From assembly GCA_023426855.1 (NCBI GenBank), contig JAEZBU010000344.1, forward strand, positions 1 to 5,785: a stretch of DNA of 5,785 bases. The letters run 5' to 3'. Position numbers and translations under genes: made by a program. Shown here one piece after another: positions 1 to 4,245 of this stretch; the first letter of the stretch is position 1, and the number at the start of each line of letters is the position of its first letter. The notes below the pieces were generated by a model. It was not told the origin of the DNA, did no database searches, and worked only from the letters and a program-made list of their open reading frames with translations. This stretch comes from Pseudomonadota bacterium. GTDB lineage: Bacteria; Pseudomonadota; Alphaproteobacteria; Rhizobiales; Hyphomicrobiaceae.

Positions 1-470
1 AACCAGACTTCGAACATCATGAACAGTGCGAGAGGGACGCCGACGGCAACTGCAATTGCCTTCAACACCGGCTCGCGCCCCAATATGATCATGAAGCTGA
101 ATATGAAGATCGCCGACGCGACGTAAATGCCGATGAACTGCATGGCGGCGACATAGACGATAGCCGGAATGAGAACGGCCAGAACGCGCTTGAATGCCGG
201 GACACTGACAAACGTGTCGTCTCCGCCTTCAGTCTTACCCAAGATCGCGTTCAGGAGATTGGCGACGCTCGCGATGCTCATGAGAACTGCGATGTAAAAC
301 GGGAAATATCCCGACGCCGGTCCTTCATTTTCCTGCCAATGAAAGCCAAGGCGATTGCTGTCATAGATCACAATTGCCGCCATCACGAGAAAGAAAACAG
401 AAACCGCTATTTCCATGGTCCGATTGGAGACGAGGCGTGGTTCGTCTTCCGGATTTTCATTGCCATGCAT
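1..470 (-). CDS. tctB: TctB-family small membrane subunit of a tripartite tricarboxylate transporter (3' end cut by window edge)
   Basis: This is the small integral-membrane subunit of a TTT transporter, which works with TctA in the inner membrane and with the periplasmic binder TctC. The frame is open from the ATG at 470 to the window edge, giving 156 codons; TctB proteins are usually about 150-170 residues, so only a short C-terminal tail is missing. After a polar N-terminus (about residues 1-18) hydrophobic segments are visible at roughly 20-36, 57-78, 95-111, 114-130 and 137-155. The short motif GPASGYFPFYIAVLM (50-64), with its Y/F-F-P before a membrane helix, is typical of TctB. The start at 470 has a TGAGG Shine-Dalgarno sequence (around 480-484) about 9 nt upstream; an in-frame ATG at residue 19 is less likely. 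It lies 92 bp downstream of tctC and is presumably in the same transcript. The family call rests on topology, motif and context, since TctB is poorly conserved. Confidence 0.85.
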   Translation of the reverse strand, partial: MHGNENPEDEPRLVSNRTMEIAVSVFFLVMAAIVIYDSNRLGFHWQENEGPASGYFPFYIAVLMSIASVANLLNAILGKTEGGDDTFVSVPAFKRVLAVLIPAIVYVAAMQFIGIYVASAIFIFSFMIILGREPVLKAIAVAVGVPLALFMMFEVW

Positions 471-490
471 AAGAGGCTGCCTCACAGGTG

Positions 491-502
491 GCGCGATCGC
501 GC
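491..502. repeat. 12-bp perfect palindrome GCGCGATCGCGC in the tctC-tctB gap
   Basis: GCGCGATCGCGC reads the same on both strands and contains the octamer GCGATCGC. It lies between the tctC hairpin and the tctB ribosome binding site. With no loop bases it is a poor hairpin, so it may be a protein site, part of a folded leader for tctB, or chance in GC-rich DNA. No function can be assigned from the sequence. Confidence 0.4.
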
Positions 503-526
503 TATCCAATCAATTGCACTTCAGAA

Positions 527-550
527 AGGCCGGCGTATAGACGCCGGCCT
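527..550 (-). terminator. Strong stem-loop just after tctC: attenuator or mRNA-stabilising hairpin
   Basis: A perfect 10-bp inverted repeat, AGGCCGGCGT and ACGCCGGCCT, encloses a 4-base loop. It begins 12 nt after the tctC stop codon in the direction of transcription. On the minus strand the stem runs into TTTCTG, so the U tract is short and interrupted. That makes complete termination doubtful. A partial terminator or a 3' block to exonuclease would leave more tctC than tctB message, which fits the excess of binding protein that such transporters need. The hairpin is seen directly; its role is inferred. Confidence 0.7.
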
Positions 551-562
551 ACTGAGATCGTG

Positions 563-1573
563 TTATTTGCCCGCAGCGAGGAAGCCGGCTTCCTTCATCA
601 GGTCGTAATGGATCTTTTCGTTGTTCTCGACCCAGGCTGTATATTCGGCGCCCGTCATGAAGGTCTGATTGAACGCGCCATCGGTCATGAATTTCTTCCA
701 GTCGTCAGTGGCCATGACCTTTTTGAACAGTTCGACGTAGAAGTTCACCTGCTCAGGTGTCGAATCCTTGCCCATGAAGATGCCGCGCAACATTTGATAC
801 TCGACCGGTAGCCCAGCTTCCGTGCAGGTCGGAATGTCGCTCCAGGCTTTATCTGCCGTCACCTTGTCGGTGTAGACGGAGCGCTTTGCATCGAAGATGC
901 ACAGCGGCTTCAATGCGCCAGCTTTCCACTGCTGCACCGCTTCGATCGGATTGTTGACGGTCGAGTTGACGTGCTTGCCGACGAGCTGAACCGCGACTGC
1001 ACCACCGCCTTGATAGGGAATGTAGGTGAACTTCTTGCCGCCGGTTTGCTTTTCAAGAGCGACGGTGATGATCTGGTCTTCCTGCTTGGAGCCGGTGCCG
1101 CCCATTTTGAACGATCTGTCGTCACCGGCCTTTACCGCGTCGATATAATCCTTGGCGGACTCGTAGGGCGTGTCACTCGGAACCCAGAGAATGAACTGGT
1201 CGAGTGCCAGCATCGCGACCGGCTTCATGTCCTTCCAATTGAAAGGCGTGCCGGTGCCGAGTGGCGTTGTGAACAGGTTCGACAGCGTGATGATGATTTT
1301 GTGTGGGTCTTTCGCGCTGTTCTTGACTTCCAGAAAGCCTTCCGCACCCGCGCCGCCGGATTTGTTGATGACGACCATCGGCTGCTTCATCAGGTTGTGC
1401 TTTGTGATGATGCCCTGGATGAGGCGCGCCATCTGGTCTGCGCCGCCGCCCGTTCCCGCGGGAATCACGAACGTGACAGCCTTCGTCGGCTCCCACGCGA
1501 CTGCGGGTGCGCTGAGCGCGAGCGCCGCGGCGAAGCCGGCAACCGTGGCCCAAACGGATTTTGATTTTTTCAT
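563..1573 (-). CDS. tctC: TctC/Bug-family periplasmic substrate-binding protein of a TTT transporter
   Basis: This is the extracytoplasmic solute receptor that captures a carboxylate and delivers it to TctA/TctB. From the ATG at 1573 it is 336 residues, slightly above the roughly 300-330 usual for the family. Residues 1-26 form a clear Sec signal peptide: a KKSKS n-region, a hydrophobic core VWATVAGFAAALAL, and an APAVA cleavage site before WEP. The mature protein opens with the family pattern: WEPTKAVTFVIPAGTGGGADQMAR (27-50) with the glycine-rich ligand loop, then VVINKSGGAGAEG (67-79). The middle YIPYQGGGAVAVQLVGKHV and the NPIEAVQQWKAG stretch also match the Bug fold. A second ATG lies two codons upstream at 1579, but it is only 3 nt from the AGGAG at 1583-1587, whereas 1573 is 9 nt away and is preferred. 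The gene follows tctA after 113 bp. The ligand cannot be read from sequence; linkage to oxc suggests oxalate or a similar small dicarboxylate. Confidence 0.95.
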   Translation of the reverse strand: MKKSKSVWATVAGFAAALALSAPAVAWEPTKAVTFVIPAGTGGGADQMARLIQGIITKHNLMKQPMVVINKSGGAGAEGFLEVKNSAKDPHKIIITLSNLFTTPLGTGTPFNWKDMKPVAMLALDQFILWVPSDTPYESAKDYIDAVKAGDDRSFKMGGTGSKQEDQIITVALEKQTGGKKFTYIPYQGGGAVAVQLVGKHVNSTVNNPIEAVQQWKAGALKPLCIFDAKRSVYTDKVTADKAWSDIPTCTEAGLPVEYQMLRGIFMGKDSTPEQVNFYVELFKKVMATDDWKKFMTDGAFNQTFMTGAEYTAWVENNEKIHYDLMKEAGFLAAGK

Positions 1574-1582
1574 TTTCATGAA

Positions 1583-1587
1583 CTCCT
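1583..1587 (-). promoter_or_regulatory. tctC ribosome binding site
   Basis: AGGAG on the minus strand is the only good Shine-Dalgarno match ahead of tctC. It is 9 nt from the ATG at 1573 and 3 nt from the ATG at 1579, so it favours the inner start. The same frame stays open far upstream into tctA, so the binding site and signal peptide together decide the start. Confidence 0.75.
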
Positions 1588-1621
1588 GTCGTTTCCAGAT
1601 CCCTAGGACTTTTTTGTCATT

Positions 1622-1636
1622 CCCGATTTTATCGGG
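1622..1636. repeat. Inverted repeat CCCGAT-N3-ATCGGG in the tctA-tctC gap
   Basis: A 6-bp perfect stem with a 3-base loop lies about 50 nt before the tctC start. It is the second of two hairpins in this gap in the direction of transcription. No T tract suitable for termination follows it on the minus strand (AATGACAAAAAAG follows). Likely roles are protecting the 5' end of a processed tctC message or shaping the tctC leader; this is inferred. Confidence 0.55.
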
Positions 1637-1643
1637 TGGGTAA

Positions 1644-1664
1644 TGGCGCCCGTTATGGGCGCCA
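1644..1664. repeat. Inverted repeat TGGCGCCC-N5-GGGCGCCA after tctA
   Basis: An 8-bp perfect GC-rich stem with a 5-base loop starts 22 nt after the tctA stop codon. On the minus strand it is followed by TTACCC, not by a T tract, so it does not look like a classical terminator for tctA. On the plus strand it is followed by ATCTTTTGTTT, which would fit termination of antisense transcription. The likeliest role is to stabilise or mark processing of the tctA message ahead of tctC, as intercistronic hairpins do in other binding-protein operons. Confidence 0.6.
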
Positions 1665-1686
1665 ATCTTTTGTTTGACAGTGGAAC

Positions 1687-3192
1687 TCAAGCAGTTTGCG
1701 GTTTGGCTTTCGCAATAGCAAGCAGCCATCGTATGACTGGCCAGAACAGAAGAGCGAGGCCGAGCGTCATGATGCTGCCGACCAGCCAATTTGAGAAGAA
1801 TACGCTCAAATCGCCTTGGCTGATTAGCATCGACTGCCGGAATGAGCCTTCGGCCATGTCGCCGAGGACCAGTGCCAGAACCAGCGGTGGTAAGGGATAT
1901 CCGAGTTTGACGAAGACGTACCCGGCAACCCCGAACGCGACCATCAGCCAAACATCGAACATCGCGTTGTTCACCGTGTAGGCGCCGACTGCGCAGATCA
2001 CCAGGATCACCGGAGCGATGATCGAGAATGGTATGCGTAGGATTGCTGCGAAAAGCGGTACGCAGGTGATGACGATGATCAAGCCGACGACGTTGCCCAG
2101 GTACATGGACGCAATCAAGCCCCAAACGAACTCTTTCTGCTCGACGAACAGCATCGGGCCCGGCTGAAGACCCCAGATGAGCAAGCCGCCGAGAAGCACG
2201 GCTGCCGTTGGGGAGCCTGGAATGCCAAGCGTGAGCATTGGCAACAAGGCGCTGGTTCCTGCGGCGTGAGCTGCGGTTTCGGGCGCGATCACGCCTTCTA
2301 TTTCGCCTTTGCCGAAGTTCTTTCCTTTTTTCGAAAATTGCTTCGCCAGTCCGTAACTCATGAACGAAGCAGGCGTGGCTCCGCCAGGTGTGATGCCCAT
2401 CCAGCAACCGACAACGCAGCTACGTACGAACGTGAACCAGAGGCGTGGCATCTGCTTCCAGGTCTGCAGGACTGCATTGAGCCGGATTCTCGCATGTGCA
2501 CCGGAGAATTTCAGCCCGTCTTCCATCGACGACAGAATTTCGCCGATACCGAACAGTCCGATAACCGCCACGAGGAAGCCGAAGCCGTTGAGCAGAACCT
2601 CCTGACTGAACGTCATGCGGAGCTGGCCGGTGACGTTGTCGAGGCCCACGGATGCGAGTGCAAAGCCCAGGCACATGGCTGCCAGCGTTTTGAATGGCGA
2701 TCCCCGTCCCATTCCGATGAAGCTGGCAAAGGTGAGGAATTGCACTGCGAAGAATTCGGGTGGCCCAAATCGTAATGCAAATCTGGCGACCACCGGCGCC
2801 AGAAACGTAATGACGATGACCGCAACGATTGCGCCGACAAATGACGATGTAAACGCTGCTGTGAGCGCTTCATCGGCCTTGCCGTTTTGCGCCATGGGAT
2901 GTCCGTCGAATGTTGTCGCGACGGACCATGGCTCACCGGGAATATTGAAGAGAATTGAGGTAATCGCACCGCCAAAAAGTGCACCCCAGTAGATGCAGCT
3001 CAGCATGATGATGGCTGAGGTCGGTGGCATCGAGAAGGTAAGCGGCAGGAGGATGGCTACTCCGTTGGCACCGCCAAGGCCGGGAAGAACACCGATGATA
3101 ACTCCGAGCAATATGCCCACAAGCATCAGCAGCAGGTTGAAGGGGGTTAACGCGATGGAAAACCCCTGCATGAGCGAGGCGATTTCTTCCAA
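1687..3192 (-). CDS. tctA: TctA-family large membrane subunit of a tripartite tricarboxylate transporter
   Basis: This is the multi-helix permease subunit that forms the transport path in the inner membrane; TTT systems are secondary transporters fed by a TctC receptor. From a TTG start at 3192 it is 501 residues, matching the usual roughly 500. The N-terminus MEEIASLMQGFSIALTP is typical of TctA and is followed by the first family signature, GVIIGVLPGLGG (30-41). The second half carries the hallmark repeat: GITPGGATPASFMSYGLAK (266-284), then GKGEIEGVIAPE (294-305) and LTLGIPGSPTAAVLLGG (320-336). About a dozen hydrophobic segments alternate with short loops. The TTG start is chosen because GAGGA (3201-3205) lies 8 nt upstream and the resulting N-terminus fits the family; the ATG at 3171 would trim seven residues and lacks a site, and the ATG at 3288 would lie inside the operator. 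It is the first gene of the leftward operon, with a predicted leader of about 84 nt. Confidence 0.95.
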   Translation of the reverse strand: MEEIASLMQGFSIALTPFNLLLMLVGILLGVIIGVLPGLGGANGVAILLPLTFSMPPTSAIIMLSCIYWGALFGGAITSILFNIPGEPWSVATTFDGHPMAQNGKADEALTAAFTSSFVGAIVAVIVITFLAPVVARFALRFGPPEFFAVQFLTFASFIGMGRGSPFKTLAAMCLGFALASVGLDNVTGQLRMTFSQEVLLNGFGFLVAVIGLFGIGEILSSMEDGLKFSGAHARIRLNAVLQTWKQMPRLWFTFVRSCVVGCWMGITPGGATPASFMSYGLAKQFSKKGKNFGKGEIEGVIAPETAAHAAGTSALLPMLTLGIPGSPTAAVLLGGLLIWGLQPGPMLFVEQKEFVWGLIASMYLGNVVGLIIVITCVPLFAAILRIPFSIIAPVILVICAVGAYTVNNAMFDVWLMVAFGVAGYVFVKLGYPLPPLVLALVLGDMAEGSFRQSMLISQGDLSVFFSNWLVGSIMTLGLALLFWPVIRWLLAIAKAKPQTA

Positions 3193-3200
3193 AAGACGTT

Positions 3201-3205
3201 TCCTC
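3201..3205 (-). promoter_or_regulatory. tctA ribosome binding site setting a TTG start
   Basis: GAGGA on the minus strand sits 8 nt before the TTG at 3190-3192. No comparable sequence precedes the ATG at 3171 or the ATG at 3288. It therefore decides the start of tctA in favour of the non-ATG codon. Confidence 0.7.
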
Positions 3206-3222
3206 AAAAAGTATTTCTTTTC

Positions 3223-3238
3223 AGGACTCTTTGGTCCT
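3223..3238 (-). promoter_or_regulatory. Small hairpin in the tctA leader, able to compete with the ribosome binding site
   Basis: On the minus strand AGGAC and GTCCT form a 5-bp stem with a 6-base loop, about 18 nt upstream of the GAGGA ribosome binding site. It is flanked by AAAAAG on one side and CTTTTT on the other, which could add an outer stem. The TCCT of the right arm could instead pair with the AGGA of the ribosome binding site, so two exclusive folds are possible. The repeats are seen; any effect on translation is speculation. Confidence 0.35.
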
Positions 3239-3275
3239 CTTTTTAGATGATCGAACGCGATAAAACGCCCGTCAC

Positions 3276-3293
3276 CTTGGTATACCATATACC
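3276..3293 (-). promoter_or_regulatory. Putative GntR operator in front of tctA
   Basis: On the minus strand this reads GGTATATGGTATACCAAG. It contains the perfect 10-bp palindrome TGGTATACCA (3278-3287), which fits the GT...AC operator pattern of FadR-like GntR regulators. A near-identical copy (17 of 18 bases) lies at 3476-3493 in the opposite orientation, in front of the GntR gene. The element covers the predicted -10 and start point of tctA, which suggests repression. Binding by the adjacent GntR protein is inferred from the repeat, position and family. Confidence 0.8.
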
Positions 3294-3313
3294 CGAGTGA
3301 TAGATGGACGCAA
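3284..3313 (-). promoter_or_regulatory. Predicted tctA promoter
   Basis: On the minus strand TTGCGT (3308-3313) is followed after 18 bp by TATGGT (3284-3289). Each hexamer is only a moderate match to the sigma-70 consensus (3 of 6 and 4 of 6), and TATATG two bases upstream is an alternative -10. Support comes from the same hexamers and the same 18-bp spacing being found in front of the divergent regulator gene. Transcription would begin near 3277, giving a leader of about 84 nt. Confidence 0.5.
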
Positions 3314-3335
3314 TCAAACTATCGATGGACGCAAT
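3303..3335. repeat. Two direct copies of GATGGACGCAAT spaced 21 bp apart
   Basis: GATGGACGCAAT occurs at 3303-3314 and again at 3324-3335, identical over 12 bases. The 21-bp period is two turns of the DNA helix, so both copies face the same side. On the minus strand each copy holds TTGCGT, and the left copy supplies the predicted tctA -35. The arrangement resembles a tandem activator site or a duplicated promoter element. No known regulator is recognised. Confidence 0.6.
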
Positions 3336-3455
3336 GCGAAAACTGACAGTTCTTTTGCAGCGGAAAATTTGTGCGGGCGCGAATTAAACGAGAAATCGCA
3401 GCAGTCAGCTTTTTCTCTGCTCTGCCTCGTGTGGTGGACGACGCGTGACGACATC

Positions 3456-3485
3456 TTGCGCCTGGATAAATTGCTGGTGTATGGT
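3456..3485 (+). promoter_or_regulatory. Predicted promoter of the GntR gene and oxc
   Basis: TTGCGC (3456-3461) is followed after 18 bp by TATGGT (3480-3485). The layout is the mirror image of the predicted tctA promoter, with the -10 inside an operator copy. Transcription would start near 3492, about 35 nt before the regulator start codon. No separate promoter for oxc is evident in the 32-bp gap after the regulator, so this promoter probably serves both genes. Confidence 0.5.
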
Positions 3486-3493
3486 ATACCAAG
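3476..3493 (+). promoter_or_regulatory. Putative GntR operator in front of its own gene
   Basis: GGTGTATGGTATACCAAG carries the perfect palindrome TGGTATACCA (3482-3491). It is an inverted copy of the element at 3276-3293; the palindrome centres are 204 bp apart. It overlaps the predicted -10 and start point, which suggests autoregulation. The spacing would also allow a loop between the two sites. Confidence 0.8.
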
Positions 3494-3526
3494 CGCCAGA
3501 CGCTCCGGGCATGCTCACGGTCATTG

Positions 3527-4213
3527 ATGGAACACACCCAACTCAAAATCACACCGCTCGGAGAAGCGCAGAGCCTGAAATCCAAGGCTTATGAAGCGTT
3601 GCGCGTCGCCATCCACAATATGAACATCTACGACCACAACGCCGAGCTGCGCCTTGATGAACGCCAGCTTTCAGCGCAGTTCGGTGTCAGCCGCACGCCC
3701 TTGCGCGAGGCGCTCGCCCAACTCGACCAGGAAGGCCTTGTGCGCATCGTGGCGCGGCGCGGGATCTACATCGTGCGCAAGACCAAGGCCGAGATCCTGG
3801 AGATGATCACGGTGTGGGCCGCGCTGGAGAGCATGGCGGCGCGGCTTGCTACGAAGGAAGCGTCTGACGAGGAACTCGCGCGCTTGCATGACCTCGTCGA
3901 TGATTTCTCGGACGACGAAATCGCGCGAAAAATGGGCGAATACTCCGACGCCAACATCCGCTTCCATCAGGCCATCATCGGTCTGGGCAAGTGCGCACTG
4001 ATTTCGGACATCACCGACAAGCTGTTCTTCCACGTCCGCGCCATCCGGCAGCGGACGATTTTCGAGCAGGATCGCGCCAAGCGGTCGATCGTCGATCATA
4101 AAGAAATCGTAGCGGCACTCGAAGCGCGCGACACGGAGCGCGCCGAGCGATTGGTACGTGAACATACACTGCGGCTGAGGGATCACGTCGATCGCTATGT
4201 CAATATCGACTGA
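3527..4213 (+). CDS. GntR-family transcriptional regulator with FCD ligand-binding domain
   Basis: This 228-residue protein fits the FadR-like branch of GntR in length and order. Residues about 16-84 form the winged helix domain, with the classic recognition stretch LDERQLSAQFGVSRTPLREALAQLDQEGLV (43-72) and the wing ARRGIYIV (76-83). Residues about 88-220 are the helical FCD domain. Its usual metal ligands can be placed at N143 (in NIRFH), H147, H191 (in DHKEIVAAL) and H213 (in EHTLRLRDHV); the first is Asn where Asp is most common. The ATG at 3527 is chosen; a TTG directly before it (3524) is possible, and neither has a clear Shine-Dalgarno sequence. The gene is divergent from tctA and followed 32 bp later by oxc. 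By context it probably senses a metabolite of oxalate catabolism and controls both arms through the two palindromes. The effector is not readable from sequence. Confidence 0.93.
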   Translation: MEHTQLKITPLGEAQSLKSKAYEALRVAIHNMNIYDHNAELRLDERQLSAQFGVSRTPLREALAQLDQEGLVRIVARRGIYIVRKTKAEILEMITVWAALESMAARLATKEASDEELARLHDLVDDFSDDEIARKMGEYSDANIRFHQAIIGLGKCALISDITDKLFFHVRAIRQRTIFEQDRAKRSIVDHKEIVAALEARDTERAERLVREHTLRLRDHVDRYVNID

Positions 4214-4230
4214 CAGCCCAAAAAACCAAC

Positions 4231-4239
4231 AAGGAAGGA
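4231..4239 (+). promoter_or_regulatory. Strong ribosome binding site of oxc
   Basis: AAGGAAGGA ends 6 nt before the oxc ATG. It is much stronger than the site of the upstream regulator gene, which has none visible. From one transcript this would give high enzyme and low regulator levels. Confidence 0.8.
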
Positions 4240-4245
4240 CGTAAA

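Noticed and set aside
971..1643. Plus-strand reading frames opposite tctC
   Set aside because: The minus strand has a complete binding protein with signal peptide here; the opposite frames are low-quality shadows.
1580..2407. Upstream extension of the tctC frame, giving a 614-residue reading frame that overlaps tctA
   Set aside because: The added part lies over tctA on the same strand, is Arg/His-rich and resembles no transporter sequence. The signal peptide and ribosome binding site place the real start at 1573 (or 1579).
3223..3244. Plus-strand intrinsic terminator (AGGAC/GTCCT stem followed by CTTTTT)
   Set aside because: The stem is only 5 bp and no plus-strand gene ends nearby, so it is better described as a hairpin of the tctA leader.
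3193..3288. Longer tctA start at the ATG at 3288
   Set aside because: That codon lies within the operator palindrome and close to the predicted transcription start, the extra residues are polar and not family-like, and no ribosome binding site precedes it.
3297..3585. Small reading frames on both strands in the divergent control region
   Set aside because: They overlap the operators, promoters and regulator start, lack ribosome binding sites and have no family-like sequence.
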